Shown here: positions 36,908 to 46,552 of the stretch, piece by piece
Layout: each line of letters starts with the position of its first letter
How positions within the stretch are numbered: position 1 is the stretch's first letter
The notes under the pieces: model-generated
What the model was told of the DNA's origin: nothing
The model's database searches: none
The model's input: the letters and a program-made list of their open reading frames with translations, nothing else
From: Roseovarius halotolerans
Lineage (GTDB): Bacteria; Pseudomonadota; Alphaproteobacteria; Rhodobacterales; Rhodobacteraceae
NCBI RefSeq assembly: GCF_900172255.1
Contig: NZ_FWFU01000005.1
Span: forward strand, 42,859 to 106,858
DNA length: 64,000 bases
Direction: 5' to 3'
Program-made: the position numbers and the translations under genes

Positions 36908-38299
36908 CTATATGCCACGCGGCGACGCCAGCAGCCAGAGGCCGAAAAAAGTGTAGGCGATCATGAAGGCGGCCACCGGCGCCTGCGCCAGTACCGCGCG
37001 CCGGTTGCTGCCATAGGCGCGCACCGCTTGCGCATGGGCCAGCAGGATCGCGATCACATGGCCCAGAACCACGGCCCCCGCCTGTGTCAGCCAGATCGCC
37101 TTGACCGTGGCGGGCGTGTTGAGGAACCCGGTCGTCACGAAGAACGGTCCCAGGTTCAACAGGTCATCGCCGCGCCCCAGCGGATCGCTGAGCGCAACCA
37201 GCACATATTGGCCATCCACCAGGAAGCTGGTCAGGTAATGCGCCAGGTGATAGCCCAGCGCGATCGGCAGGATCGAAGGCGCGAAAAGGCGCAACGCATC
37301 GCCAGCGGAGCGGCGCGTGCCCGCGATCCGCTCGCCCAGCCAGAGGCAGGTGGCGAAGACCGCGATCAGCGCCGCATTGGCCAGTGCCAGCCCGATCAGG
37401 TTCTGCGTCACCACGGCGGACCGGCCCGGAAACTCCAGCGGGTTGATCCCCAGGACGGCGAGCCACCAGAAGGTCTCGTTCACGCCGTCGAAACTGCCAC
37501 ATCCCAGCAGCAGCACCATGAAAAGCGCAAGCCCCAGCGGCACGCGCCCGAGCGACGACAGCTGCCAGCCCCAGAGCCCGGCGCTGATCCGCCCGCGCGC
37601 GCGCCCGAACAGGCCCATGCGGCCATAACAGCGCATGAGGATGCTCAGCGCCTCGGCCCGCAACAGCCATCTTGGCCCGAACAGCGTGACCCCCATCAAC
37701 GTCAGATACCAGTAGCCGCCCACCACGCTGGCGAGCCAGTGCGGATCGGCCGGGGCCGGATCGGCCAGCAGGAAGGACGCGAAGCCCAGGAAGATCACGA
37801 TTCCCGGCCCGTGGCCCAGCGCAGCAGGATAGCGCAGCGGCGCGCGCGACCCGGTCAGCCGCGCCAGCACCGCCGCCGGTCCTGTCCAGGGGTTCGTATA
37901 GCGCCAGTGATCGCCCAGCAGCCCCTGCAAGGTCACAAGGCCCACCCACCACAGCGTCCAGACGAACAGCGGCAGGGGATTGACCGTCGGGTCATGCGCC
38001 CCGGTGAAACCGCGCCAGACCAGCGCCCAGAGAAGCAGCGCCGACAGGCAGCTTGTCACATGGTGCAACCCGATCCCGCGCGGACGGTGGATAATCCCGA
38101 CCGGGCGGAACAGCCGCGCCGCCACCCAACCCGGCAGGAACGCCAGCAGCACCAGCGTCAGCACCACCGCCGCCACCCCGGCACCGATATAGATATCGGT
38201 CGGCAGCAGCAGCACGAAGCCCTGCTCCGACGCATGCGCCAGCCCCGTATCGGGCAACAGCATGAAAGAAATCAGAAGAAGACCAATATGAATACGCAT
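36908..38299 (-). CDS. Conserved polytopic membrane protein, unknown function
   Basis: A 463-residue protein with a signal-like N-terminus (about 1-24, ending LAHASEQG) and roughly ten to twelve hydrophobic segments. There are conserved-looking His/Trp stretches such as GLLGDHWRYTNPWTGP, GIGLHHVTSC and ALGYHLAHYLTSFLVDGQY. Paired histidines within membrane segments could bind haem or metal, but I do not recognise the family. It precedes the orphan binding-protein gene on the same strand and may act with it. Confidence 0.8.
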   Translation of the reverse strand: MRIHIGLLLISFMLLPDTGLAHASEQGFVLLLPTDIYIGAGVAAVVLTLVLLAFLPGWVAARLFRPVGIIHRPRGIGLHHVTSCLSALLLWALVWRGFTGAHDPTVNPLPLFVWTLWWVGLVTLQGLLGDHWRYTNPWTGPAAVLARLTGSRAPLRYPAALGHGPGIVIFLGFASFLLADPAPADPHWLASVVGGYWYLTLMGVTLFGPRWLLRAEALSILMRCYGRMGLFGRARGRISAGLWGWQLSSLGRVPLGLALFMVLLLGCGSFDGVNETFWWLAVLGINPLEFPGRSAVVTQNLIGLALANAALIAVFATCLWLGERIAGTRRSAGDALRLFAPSILPIALGYHLAHYLTSFLVDGQYVLVALSDPLGRGDDLLNLGPFFVTTGFLNTPATVKAIWLTQAGAVVLGHVIAILLAHAQAVRAYGSNRRAVLAQAPVAAFMIAYTFFGLWLLASPRGI

Positions 38300-38397
38300 C
38301 CCGAAACCCGCGACCTCAAAGGGTCAGCTTAGCGGTCGCGCGATGTGACGCCATAGGGTAAATCACCTCACCGGGCGCGCCACGCTGCCGCATGGCA

Positions 38398-39261
38398 TCA
38401 TGCGCCGCCGCTGTCCTTCAAGAGCGCGCGCAGCCCCGAACGGTAGTCGGGATGGATCAGCCGGATGCCCAGATCCTGCTTGATGCGGCTGTTGTCGACG
38501 CGCTTGGATTCGGCATAGAAGCTGCGCGCCATCGGGCTCATCTCGGCCTGATCGAAGGGCACTTCGGGCGGCACCGGCAGGCCCAGCAGCTCGGCGGCAT
38601 AGGCGATCACGTCCTGCGGCGGCGCCGGGTCGTCGTCGCAGAGGTTATAGACGGCGCCGGGATCGGGGCGCGCGATCGAAGCCGCGAGCACCTGCGCGAT
38701 ATCCTCTACATGGATGCGGCTGAAAACCTGCCCCGGCTTGACGATCCGGCGCGCGGTGCCCTTGCGGACCTTCTCGAAGGGGCCGCGGCCGGGGCCATAG
38801 ATTCCCGCCAGCCGGAAGATATGCAGCGGCAAGCCGGGCACCGCGCCCCATGCGGCCTCGGCCGCGACACGCATCTGGCCGCGCCGGGTCGAGGGCGTGA
38901 GCGGCGTGTCCTCGGCGACCCAGTCACCCTGATGGTCGCCATAAACGCCGGTGGTCGAAAGGTAACCGGCCCATTCCAGCCCTGGTGCAATGGCGGCAAT
39001 CTCGTCGCGGCAGTGGTTCAGCACCGGGTCGCCATCGGCATCCGGTCCGGCGGAGATCAGGACATGCGTCGCGCTTTCAAGCGCCGTGCGCATGTCGCCA
39101 TCGGGCCACAGGATCGGATGGACGCCCTCGCCCCGCAAGACCTCGGCCTTGTCGGGGCTGCGGGTAGTGCCAAACACCGTCCAGCCCCCCGCATCCAGCA
39201 GGAGACGTGTCAGCGCACGCGCGCTGTAGCCGTGGCCAAAGGAAAGAAGTGTCTTGGTCAT
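38398..39261 (-). CDS. NAD(P)-dependent epimerase/dehydrogenase-like protein
   Basis: A 287-residue protein of the extended SDR superfamily (YeeZ-like). It starts MTKTLLSFGHGYSARAL, where GHGYSA is a variant of the dinucleotide-binding glycine motif. It carries LSTTGVYGDHQGDWVAE and RLAGIYGPGRGP. The catalytic tyrosine context YxxxK is not obvious (TTGVYGDHQ), as in other YeeZ-like members. The substrate is unknown. Upstream in-frame ATGs exist; the chosen start keeps the Rossmann strand at the N-terminus. It is divergent from the lytic transglycosylase gene. Confidence 0.82.
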   Translation of the reverse strand: MTKTLLSFGHGYSARALTRLLLDAGGWTVFGTTRSPDKAEVLRGEGVHPILWPDGDMRTALESATHVLISAGPDADGDPVLNHCRDEIAAIAPGLEWAGYLSTTGVYGDHQGDWVAEDTPLTPSTRRGQMRVAAEAAWGAVPGLPLHIFRLAGIYGPGRGPFEKVRKGTARRIVKPGQVFSRIHVEDIAQVLAASIARPDPGAVYNLCDDDPAPPQDVIAYAAELLGLPVPPEVPFDQAEMSPMARSFYAESKRVDNSRIKQDLGIRLIHPDYRSGLRALLKDSGGA

Positions 39262-39392
39262 GGGGGATGAATTGGCCATCATCCCGCCAAAGGCAAGGGC
39301 GCATGGGCGATCTTTCGCGGATGGCGTGCAAAGAGGCTGGCGCATACGCGCCGATCCGGGCAGATTGCATCGCGCAACAGCCCGGAGGCCTC

Positions 39393-39884
39393 ATGCAGCG
39401 TTACAGCCGACGTTCCGCCCTCGTTCTTGGCCTTGGCCTTGCCACAGCCCTTGCCGGTTGCGGCGCGCGCCAGACCCCGACGACCGCCACCCGCAACATG
39501 ATGGCAACGCCGCTCTATCCCAACGAGACCCCGGAACTGCGCCGCCTGATCAACCAGTACGCCGATCATTACGAGATCCCCCGGTCGCTGGTGCACCGCC
39601 TGGCGATCCGCGAAAGCACGCATCGCCCCTGGGCGCGCAACGGCCCCTATTACGGGCTGTTGCAGATTCTGCCCCAGACCGCGCGCACGATGGGATTCCG
39701 CGGCCAGCCCGATGACCTGCTGGATGCCGAAACCAACCTGAAATACGCGGGCAAATACCTGCGCGGCGCTTACATGGTGGCCGATGGTGACCCGGACGCC
39801 GCGATCATGTGGTATGCGCGCGGCTATTATTACGAGGCCAAGCGCAAGGGCCTTCTGGTGGAAACCGGCCTGCGCCCGGCCTGA
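39393..39884 (+). CDS. Lytic transglycosylase-like lipoprotein
   Basis: A 163-residue lipoprotein. The lipobox LAGC lies at the end of a signal peptide starting MQRYSRRSALVLGLGLATA. The mature part has the SLT fold: the catalytic glutamate is in RLAIRESTHRP, then GPYYGLLQILPQTARTMG and NLKYAGKYLR. It would cleave peptidoglycan strands from the periplasmic face of a membrane. Start 39393 follows GGAGG (39384-39388). It is unusually short for the class but has the complete catalytic core. Confidence 0.87.
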   Translation: MQRYSRRSALVLGLGLATALAGCGARQTPTTATRNMMATPLYPNETPELRRLINQYADHYEIPRSLVHRLAIRESTHRPWARNGPYYGLLQILPQTARTMGFRGQPDDLLDAETNLKYAGKYLRGAYMVADGDPDAAIMWYARGYYYEAKRKGLLVETGLRPA

Positions 39885-39886
39885 AC

Positions 39887-40642
39887 CTAGGCGGCGTAGT
39901 CCGACCCTTCGGCGTCAAGGATCGCACGCAGTTCGGCAAGATGGCGTTCGCCCTGCTCCGGATAGGATTCGATCTCGCGCGCGGTTTTTTCAGCGATCTC
40001 GTCGGGCAGGATGCGCAGCGGGCGCCCGGTCTGCAGCGCGCGGATATAGGTCTCGGCGGCGCGCTCGAAATAATAGAGCCGGTTGAACGTGTCGGCCACG
40101 CTGTCGCCGATCACCATCACCCCGTGATTGCCCATGATCATCACCTTTCGCGCCGGATCGTCGAACAGGCGCGCGCAGCGCTCGCCCTCGTCCTCGAAGG
40201 CTAGCCCGCCATACCCGTCATCGATAACGGTGCGGTTGAAGAAGGTGGCGCAGTTCTGGTCGATCGGCGGCAGGGAACTGTCGGCAAGGCTGGCCAGCAC
40301 GGTGGCATGGATCGAATGCACATGCATCGCGCAGCGCGCCTGCGGGCAATGCCGGTGCAGCCCGCCATGCAGCCCCCATGCGGTGGGATCGGGCGCACCG
40401 GGCCTTTGCAGCGTCTCGGGATCGTTGGCATCGACAAGGATCAGGTCGCTGGCCTTGATCCGGGCGAAATGCATCTGGTTGGGATTCATCAGGAATTTCG
40501 TGCCATCGTCACTGACCGACAGGCTGAAGTGATTGGCGACGGCCTCGTGCATGTTGAGCCGCGCCGCCCAGCGGAACGCGGCGGCAAGATCCACCCGCTC
40601 GGCCCGATGATCTAGGTTCGGGGTCAGTTGCGTCACGCTCAT
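39887..40642 (-). CDS. Class II aldolase/adducin family protein
   Basis: A 251-residue protein with the class II aldolase fold. It has ANHFSLSVSDDGTKFLMNPNQMHFA and metal-binding histidines in MHVHSIHATVLA, plus MGNHGVMVIGDSV (third histidine). Such enzymes split or epimerise sugar phosphates, or act as decarboxylases. The sequence does not fix the substrate. It overlaps the next-upstream VOC gene by ATGA, so the two are probably one operon. Confidence 0.88.
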   Translation of the reverse strand: MSVTQLTPNLDHRAERVDLAAAFRWAARLNMHEAVANHFSLSVSDDGTKFLMNPNQMHFARIKASDLILVDANDPETLQRPGAPDPTAWGLHGGLHRHCPQARCAMHVHSIHATVLASLADSSLPPIDQNCATFFNRTVIDDGYGGLAFEDEGERCARLFDDPARKVMIMGNHGVMVIGDSVADTFNRLYYFERAAETYIRALQTGRPLRILPDEIAEKTAREIESYPEQGERHLAELRAILDAEGSDYAA

Positions 40643-41085
40643 GTTGTCTCTCCTTGGTCAGATTCGTTCAGCGGGCGCGAAGGCACCCAGGCATAGCCAT
40701 CCCGGCACAGGATCACCGCCTCGCGCAGCCCGTGTGGCTTGTCGGTGGGTGGTTGCAGGATCGTGCCGCCCGCGGCCTCGGCGCGACTGGCGGCAAGGTC
40801 GGGATCGCAATCATAAAGCCTGATCTCGATCCCCGCGCCGCGCGGCGGATTCTCCGGCAGCAGCCCCGGCAGCGGATGCGCGTGGTAGGTGCCGTCGCCA
40901 TGCAGCTGCATCACGCTGTCGCCTTGCGCCACGATGGCGAAATCCGCGCTGACGCGGTGCAGGTCGAGGCCAAAGACCGTGCGCAGGAACTCCGCCGTTC
41001 GCAACACGTCGCTGACCAGGATATTGAAGCCGAAACCGCGCAGCGATGCGCCGAACGCCTCGGGAGTGACGGTTTCGTAATCCAT
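40639..41085 (-). CDS. VOC (glyoxalase/bleomycin-resistance) family protein
   Basis: A 148-residue single VOC module pair with paired beta-alpha-beta-beta-beta units. It contains GFGFNILVSDVLRTAEFLRTVFG, then VMQLHGDGTYHAHPLPG and GAGIEIRLYDCDPD. The family includes glyoxalases and dioxygenases using a metal bound by His and Glu, and the exact reaction is unknown. The start is taken as 41085 (MDYETVTPE); another ATG 7 codons upstream is possible. The stop overlaps the class II aldolase start. Confidence 0.78.
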   Translation of the reverse strand: MDYETVTPEAFGASLRGFGFNILVSDVLRTAEFLRTVFGLDLHRVSADFAIVAQGDSVMQLHGDGTYHAHPLPGLLPENPPRGAGIEIRLYDCDPDLAASRAEAAGGTILQPPTDKPHGLREAVILCRDGYAWVPSRPLNESDQGETT

Positions 41086-41191
41086 GAGTTTCCCATCCGC
41101 GCGCATCCGTTTCGCCCATCAGCTTGATCGCCGCCAGTGGCCGTGTCAACGTGCGGGGGCGATATCCGAACAGCGTGAAGGAATACGCGTC

Positions 41192-42673
41192 ATGGCGACG
41201 GACAGCCCCGCCGGGTTCAGAACACCCGATCTGCCCGGATCGGAAGAATTTACCGACGCGCGCGCGGCGGTCGAACGGCTGATCGTGCTATATGAGGGCG
41301 CGGCGCGGTTCCTGTGCGACGAGTTCGCCAATACCCTGCGCGGCGCCCTGCCCATGCAGCGCATCCGCGCCTATTACCCCGAGATCCGCATCACCACCGC
41401 CAGCCATGCGCAGGTGGACAGCCGGCTGAGCTTTGGCCATGTCGCAGCACCCGGCACCCATGCCACGACGATCACGCGGCCCGACCTGTTTCGCCATTAC
41501 CTGCGCCAGCAGATCGGCCTGCTGCTGGACAATCACCGCGTTCCGGTGACGATCGGGGTTTCCGATACGCCGATGCCGATCCATTTCGCCGTCGCCAACG
41601 ATCCCGGCATCACCGTCCCGCAGGAAGGCGCGGCAAAGTTCACGCTGCGCGACATTTTCGATGTGCCCGACCTTGGCACCACGAATGATGACATCGTCAA
41701 CGGCACCTTTCAGCCCGGCCCCGATGGCGCCGAGGCACTGGCGCCCTTCACCGCACAGCGGGTGGATTATTCGCTGGCGCGGCTGTCGCATTACACCGCC
41801 ACCGATCCCGAGCATTTCCAGAACCACGTCCTGTTCACCAACTACCAGTTCTATGTCTCGGAATTCGAAGCCTATGCCCGGCGCATGCTGGCTGATCCCG
41901 ACAGCGGCTACACCGCCTTCGTCAGCACCGGCAACACCATCGTCACCGGCCCCGATGACGTGATGCCCCACTGCGATAAGCAGCCGCAAATGCCCGCCTT
42001 TCATCTCAAACGCGAGAACGGGTCGGGGATCACGCTGGTCAATATCGGCGTCGGCCCCTCGAACGCCAAGACCGCGACCGACCATATCGCGGTGCTGCGC
42101 CCGCATGCCTGGATCATGGTCGGCCACTGCGCGGGGCTGCGCAACACGCAGCAACTGGGCGATTTCGTGCTGGCTCATGCCTATCTGCGCGAGGATCGCG
42201 TGCTGGATGCCGACCTGCCCTCCTGGGTGCCGATCCCGGCACTGGCGGAAATCCAGATCGCGCTGGAACAGGCCGTCGAGGCCGAAACCCAGCTTGAGGG
42301 GTATGACCTCAAGCGGCTGATGCGCACCGGCACCGTGGCCAGCCTCGACAACCGCAACTGGGAGCTGCGCGACCAGACCGGGCCGGTGCAGCGCCTGAGC
42401 CAGTCGCGCGCCATCGCGCTGGACATGGAAAGCGCCACGATCGCCGCCAACGGTTTCCGCTTCAGGGTGCCTTACGGCACGCTTCTGTGCGTCTCCGACA
42501 AGCCGCTGCATGGCGAATTGAAGCTGCCCGGCATGGCCTCGGATTTCTACAAGACGCAGGTGGCGCGCCACCTGATGATCGGTATTCGCGCCATCGAAAC
42601 CTTGCGGCAGATGCCCCTTGAACGTATCCACAGCCGGAAATTGCGCAGCTTCAACGAAACAGCCTTCTTGTAG
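41192..42673 (+). CDS. amn: AMP nucleosidase
   Basis: Splits AMP into adenine and ribose-5-phosphate, a purine-balance enzyme. The 493-residue protein has the Amn N-terminal domain and a C-terminal nucleosidase domain. That domain contains VGPSNAKTATDHIAVLRPH, MVGHCAGLRNTQQLGDFVLA and ALDMESATIAANGFRFRVPYG, the glutamate in DMESATIA being the catalytic-site type. Length matches Amn. Start 41192 follows AAGGA at about 41178-41182. Confidence 0.94.
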   Translation: MATDSPAGFRTPDLPGSEEFTDARAAVERLIVLYEGAARFLCDEFANTLRGALPMQRIRAYYPEIRITTASHAQVDSRLSFGHVAAPGTHATTITRPDLFRHYLRQQIGLLLDNHRVPVTIGVSDTPMPIHFAVANDPGITVPQEGAAKFTLRDIFDVPDLGTTNDDIVNGTFQPGPDGAEALAPFTAQRVDYSLARLSHYTATDPEHFQNHVLFTNYQFYVSEFEAYARRMLADPDSGYTAFVSTGNTIVTGPDDVMPHCDKQPQMPAFHLKRENGSGITLVNIGVGPSNAKTATDHIAVLRPHAWIMVGHCAGLRNTQQLGDFVLAHAYLREDRVLDADLPSWVPIPALAEIQIALEQAVEAETQLEGYDLKRLMRTGTVASLDNRNWELRDQTGPVQRLSQSRAIALDMESATIAANGFRFRVPYGTLLCVSDKPLHGELKLPGMASDFYKTQVARHLMIGIRAIETLRQMPLERIHSRKLRSFNETAFL

Positions 42674-42728
42674 ATCGGCAAAATCCCCCCAAAATGCAGG
42701 AAAAGGGCTTGCTTTTCGCCACTATTCG

Positions 42729-42746
42729 TTGTGTTTGGTCACAACA
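42729..42746. promoter_or_regulatory. Perfect inverted repeat upstream of HU gene
   Basis: GTTGTG and CACAAC (6-bp arms, 6-bp centre) lie 58 bp before the HU start codon in an otherwise unmarked 130-bp leader. It could be an operator or a promoter-proximal site. The leader is AT-richer than its surroundings (TTGCTTTTCG, GTTAAATTC). Confidence 0.4.
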
Positions 42747-42803
42747 TACAGTTAAATTCTGCACACGAGGCCCAAAGACCGGGCAGTTGAAGGAGACCAT
42801 GAA

Positions 42804-43091
42804 ATGGCAAAACCGATGACCAAAACCCAACTCGTTGCCGCTCTGGCCGAGGAAATGGGCAGCGACAAGAAATCCGCGAACGCCGCACTGGATGCCGTGA
42901 TCAACATCATCACGCGCGAAGTGTCGAACGGCGGCGCCGTGACCCTGCCGGGTGTCGGCAAGATCTACTGCCGCGAGCGCCCCGAGCGCATGGTGCGCAA
43001 CCCCGCCACCGGCGAGCAGATCAAGAAAGACGCCGACAAGGTGGTCAAGATGACCATCGCGAAGGCCCTCAAGGACAGCGTGAACGGCTGA
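42804..43091 (+). CDS. hupB: DNA-binding protein HU
   Basis: Small histone-like protein that bends DNA and compacts the nucleoid. The 95-residue protein starts MAKPMTKTQLVAALAEEMG. It has the helical dimerisation region and the beta-arm ERPERMVRNPATGEQIKK, with the RNPATGE signature near residues 67-73. Length is normal for HU. The gene stands alone between amn and a Rho-independent terminator. Confidence 0.95.
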   Translation: MAKPMTKTQLVAALAEEMGSDKKSANAALDAVINIITREVSNGGAVTLPGVGKIYCRERPERMVRNPATGEQIKKDADKVVKMTIAKALKDSVNG

Positions 43092-43115
43092 CCTTGCAAA
43101 GACCACTGGTTTACG

Positions 43116-43145
43116 AAAGGGTCGCCCCGACAGGGCGGCCCTTTT
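43116..43145 (+). terminator. Rho-independent terminator of hupB
   Basis: AAAGGG-TCGCC stem with GGCGGCCCTTTT on the other side, and a T-run (43141-43145). It begins 25 bp after the HU stop codon and separates it from the DMT transporter gene. Confidence 0.8.
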
Positions 43146-43166
43146 CAGTTTCAGGAGACGACAACG

Positions 43167-44042
43167 ATGGACATCCGGGCAATCGCTATGGGTGTGGCCT
43201 TTGCGGTGATGTGGTCAAGCGCCTTCACCTCGGCAAGGATCATCGTGGCCGCCGCGCCGCCGCTGACAGCGCTCAGCCTGCGGTTCCTGATCTCTGGACT
43301 GATGGGGGTGGCCATCGCGCTGGCCCTGCGTCAGAGCTGGCGGCTGACACGCGGCCAGTGGCGCGCGACGATCATTTTCGGGGTTTGCCAGAACTCCTTG
43401 TATTTAGGGCTCAACTTCGTCGCCATGCAGACCATCGAAGCCTCGCTGGCCACCATCATCGCCTCGGCCATGCCGCTGATGGTGGGGCTGGCCAGCTGGG
43501 TGATTTTCGGCGAGCGCAGCGGCTGGCTGGGTGGTCTGGGGCTGGTGGCCGGGCTGATCGGTGTGGCGATCATCATGGGCTCGCGTCTTCAGGGCGGCGC
43601 GGATATCTACGGCGTCGCGCTGTGCTTCGCCGGGGTGCTGGCGCTGACGCTGGCCACGCTGTCGGTGCGCGGGGCGACATCGGGGGGGAACTTCCTGATG
43701 GTGGTGGGCTTGCAGATGCTGGTCGGCAGTTTCTTTCTGGGCCTCGCCGGGCTCACGACCGAAACCCTCGAGGTCGACTGGAGCTGGCAACTGGTTGCGG
43801 CCTTCGTCTATACCACGCTCGTTCCGGGGCTGGCGGCGACGCTGGTCTGGTTCCGTCTGGTCAACCGGATCGGCGCGATCAAGGCGGCGACCTTCCACTT
43901 TCTCAACCCGTTTCTCGGCGTGCTGATCGCCGCGCTGGTGCTGAGCGAAAGCCTCGGGCGCTGGGATATTCTGGGTGTCTTTGTGGTGACGATGGGCATC
44001 CTGGCGGTGCAGCTGTCGCGCCAGAAACAGGTGCGCGCCTGA
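43167..44042 (+). CDS. EamA/DMT superfamily transporter
   Basis: A 291-residue inner-membrane protein with about ten membrane spans in two EamA repeats (about 5-135 and 150-285). It has the patterns WSSAFTSARIIVAAAPPLTALSLRFL and FLNPFLGVLIAALVLSESLG. Family members export amino acids, metabolites or drugs, and the substrate is unknown. The gene ends 25 bp from the convergent aroC stop, with no obvious terminator in the gap. Confidence 0.9.
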   Translation: MDIRAIAMGVAFAVMWSSAFTSARIIVAAAPPLTALSLRFLISGLMGVAIALALRQSWRLTRGQWRATIIFGVCQNSLYLGLNFVAMQTIEASLATIIASAMPLMVGLASWVIFGERSGWLGGLGLVAGLIGVAIIMGSRLQGGADIYGVALCFAGVLALTLATLSVRGATSGGNFLMVVGLQMLVGSFFLGLAGLTTETLEVDWSWQLVAAFVYTTLVPGLAATLVWFRLVNRIGAIKAATFHFLNPFLGVLIAALVLSESLGRWDILGVFVVTMGILAVQLSRQKQVRA

Positions 44043-44066
44043 GGGTACGCGAAACGAATCAGCGTC

Positions 44067-45170
44067 TCAGCCGATCCTGCCGCGCGGACCTTCGCCCACC
44101 TGGCCGCGATGCAGCAGCAGGTGATCCAGCACCACGCAGGCCATCATCGCTTCGCCCACCGGCACGGCGCGGATACCCACGCAAGGGTCATGCCGCCCCT
44201 TGGTAACCACCTCGGTCGGGCTGCCATCCATGCGGATCGAGCGGCGCGGAGTCATGATCGACGAGGTCGGCTTGACGGCGAAGCGTACCACCACGTCCTG
44301 CCCGGTGGATATCCCGCCAAGGATGCCACCTGCATGGTTCGATGAAAATTCCGGGCCGTGTTCGCCCATAAAGATCTCGTCGGCGTTCTGCGTCCCGGTC
44401 AGACGCGCGGCGGCCATGCCCTCGCCGATCTCGACGCCCTTCACGGCGTTGATCGACATCATCGCCGCGGCGAGGTCGGTATCAAGCTTGCCATAGACCG
44501 GTGCGCCCAGCCCCGCCGGCAAGCCACGCGCGACCACCTCGACCTCGGCCCCGACCGAGTTCTTGTTCTTGCGCAGCTTCTTCAGATAGGCCTCCCATTC
44601 GGGTGCGGCCTCGGCATCGGGAATCCAGAAATCATTCCCGTCGATCGCGTTCCAGTCGAACCGCTCGCGGTCGATTGCCATGTCACCCATGCGCGTCATG
44701 TAGCCCTTGATCGCGATCCCCGGCACCAGCGCGTCAAGCGCCGCGCGGGCCACGCCACCGGCGGCCACCCGCGCCGCCGTTTCGCGCGCCGAGCTGCGCC
44801 CGCCGCCGCGATAATCGCGCAGCCCGTATTTCAGGTGATAGGTGATGTCGGCATGGCCGGGGCGGAAGGTCTGGGAAATCTCGCCGTAATCGCGCGAGCG
44901 CTGGTCGGTGTTCTCGATCATCAGCTGGATCGGCGTGCCGGTGGTCTGCCCCTCGAACACGCCCGACAGGATACGCACCGCGTCGGGTTCATCCCGCTGA
45001 GTGGTGTTCTTGTTCAGCCCCGGCCGGCGCTTGTCGAGCCATTGCTGAAGGAACGCCTCGTCAATCGCGATCCCCGGCGGGCAGCCATCGACCGTCGCGC
45101 CCAGAGCAGGCCCGTGGCTTTCGCCCCAGGTGGTGACACGAAACAGATGTCCGAAAGTATTGAGGCTCAT
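44067..45170 (-). CDS. aroC: Chorismate synthase
   Basis: Last step of the shikimate pathway: EPSP to chorismate with reduced FMN. The 367-residue protein starts [20 protein letters not shown]. It has the signatures [38 protein letters not shown] and [13 protein letters not shown]. Length is canonical. It lies downstream of the alanine dehydrogenase gene on the same strand but behind a terminator. Confidence 0.97.
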   Translation of the reverse strand: MSLNTFGHLFRVTTWGESHGPALGATVDGCPPGIAIDEAFLQQWLDKRRPGLNKNTTQRDEPDAVRILSGVFEGQTTGTPIQLMIENTDQRSRDYGEISQTFRPGHADITYHLKYGLRDYRGGGRSSARETAARVAAGGVARAALDALVPGIAIKGYMTRMGDMAIDRERFDWNAIDGNDFWIPDAEAAPEWEAYLKKLRKNKNSVGAEVEVVARGLPAGLGAPVYGKLDTDLAAAMMSINAVKGVEIGEGMAAARLTGTQNADEIFMGEHGPEFSSNHAGGILGGISTGQDVVVRFAVKPTSSIMTPRRSIRMDGSPTEVVTKGRHDPCVGIRAVPVGEAMMACVVLDHLLLHRGQVGEGPRGRIG

Positions 45171-45240
45171 GGTCTGCGCTCCTTTGCGGGATGATCTAGC
45201 GGGGCGGTGGCCATGCCTCAAGCCATTTCGCCACCTGAAC

Positions 45241-45272
45241 GAAAACGGGCCGCCCCGGCAAAGGGCGGCCCG
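45241..45272 (-). terminator. Rho-independent terminator of ald
   Basis: On the minus strand a GC stem (CGGGCCGCC/GGCGGCCCG type, arms near 45246-45254 and 45263-45272) is followed by GTTTTCGTTC. It is the end of the ald transcript, 25 bp after its stop. Confidence 0.75.
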
Positions 45273-45296
45273 CATCGCTGTTCAAAGGTTGCGATG

Positions 45297-46415
45297 TCAG
45301 CTCTTGATGATCTTCTCGGGCGAGATCACGTCGATGCCCAGCGCCTTGCCGACCGCGTAATAGGTCAGCTGCCCGGCATGGACATTGAGGCCGTTCAGCA
45401 GGTGCGGATCGTCCGCACAGGCCTGTTTCCAGCCCTTGTCGGCCAGCGCCAGCATGAAGGGCATGGTGGCATTGCCCAGCGCGATGGTCGAAGTGCGCGC
45501 CACGGCGCCCGGCATGTTGGCGACGCAGTAATGCATGATCCCGTCGACCTCGTAGATCGGATCGGCATGGGTTGTCGCCTTGGATGTCTCGAAACAGCCA
45601 CCCTGGTCGATGGCCACGTCCACCAGCACCGCGCCGGGCTTCATCGACGGGAACTGATCGCGGCGCACCAGCTTGGGCGCCTCGGCGCCGGGGATCAGGA
45701 CCGCCCCGATCACCATGTCGGCCTCGGTCAGGTGCTCGGCCAGAAGGCCGGCGGATGAATAGCCGGTGTTGAAGGTATCGCCGAACACGTCGTCAAGATA
45801 GCGCAGGCGCGGCAGCGAGCGGTCCAGAACGGTGACATTCGCGCCCATGCCCGCAGCGATGCGCGCCGCATGGGTACCCACCACGCCGCCGCCGATCACG
45901 ACCACCTTGGCCGGGCCGACACCGGGCACGCCGCCCATCAGCACACCGCGCCCGCCATTGGCCTTTTGCAGCGTGTATGCGCCGACCTGCGGCGCCAGGC
46001 GGCCCGCAACCTCGGACATCGGCGCCAGCAGCGGCAACCCGCCATTGCGGTCGGTCACGGTCTCATAGGCGATCGCGGTGCAACCGGATGCCAGCAAATC
46101 CTTGGTCTGGGCGGGATCGGGGGCAAGGTGCAGGTAGGTGAACAGCAGCTGCTCCTCGCGCAGCATCTTGCGCTCGACGGCCTGGGGCTCCTTCACCTTC
46201 ACGATCATGTCGCAGGTGGCGAAGATCTCTTCGGCGGTGTCGATGATGCGCGCGCCAGCGGCGACATAGGCGTCATCCTCAAAGCCCGCGCCTTTGCCGG
46301 CACCAGCCTGGATGAAAACCTCATGGCCATGACCCACGGCCTCCTGCGCGGCGTTGGGCGTCATGCCAACGCGAAATTCCTGCGGCTTGATTTCTGTCGG
46401 GCAACCGATTTTCAT
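45297..46415 (-). CDS. ald: Alanine dehydrogenase
   Basis: NAD-dependent deamination of L-alanine to pyruvate. The 372-residue protein starts MKIGCPTEIKPQEFRVG with substrate-binding residues. It has YLHLAPDP and the NAD fold VVVIGGGVVGTHAARIAAGMGA. The HADPIYEVDGIMHYCVANMPGAV segment (quoted by parts) marks the alanine dehydrogenase/PNT family. Length is normal. It is divergent from an Lrp/AsnC regulator with 137 bp between starts, a pairing often seen where the regulator activates ald. Confidence 0.96.
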   Translation of the reverse strand: MKIGCPTEIKPQEFRVGMTPNAAQEAVGHGHEVFIQAGAGKGAGFEDDAYVAAGARIIDTAEEIFATCDMIVKVKEPQAVERKMLREEQLLFTYLHLAPDPAQTKDLLASGCTAIAYETVTDRNGGLPLLAPMSEVAGRLAPQVGAYTLQKANGGRGVLMGGVPGVGPAKVVVIGGGVVGTHAARIAAGMGANVTVLDRSLPRLRYLDDVFGDTFNTGYSSAGLLAEHLTEADMVIGAVLIPGAEAPKLVRRDQFPSMKPGAVLVDVAIDQGGCFETSKATTHADPIYEVDGIMHYCVANMPGAVARTSTIALGNATMPFMLALADKGWKQACADDPHLLNGLNVHAGQLTYYAVGKALGIDVISPEKIIKS

Positions 46416-46552
46416 GTGCGAATCCCTCCCATGATGATGCGCGGAGCATGCCGCACCCGCCGCGCAATTGCTTTGAAATTTCCCTCGCCAAAACAGGGTT
46501 TTTGTGAATATCCTTCGCAATAATCGACCCGAATGTGAAAGGTATTGCACAT

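Noticed and set aside
37028..38332. 434-codon plus-strand frame opposite the polytopic membrane protein
   Set aside because: It is Gln/Arg/Pro-rich with no domain. The minus-strand reading gives a coherent membrane protein with signal peptide.
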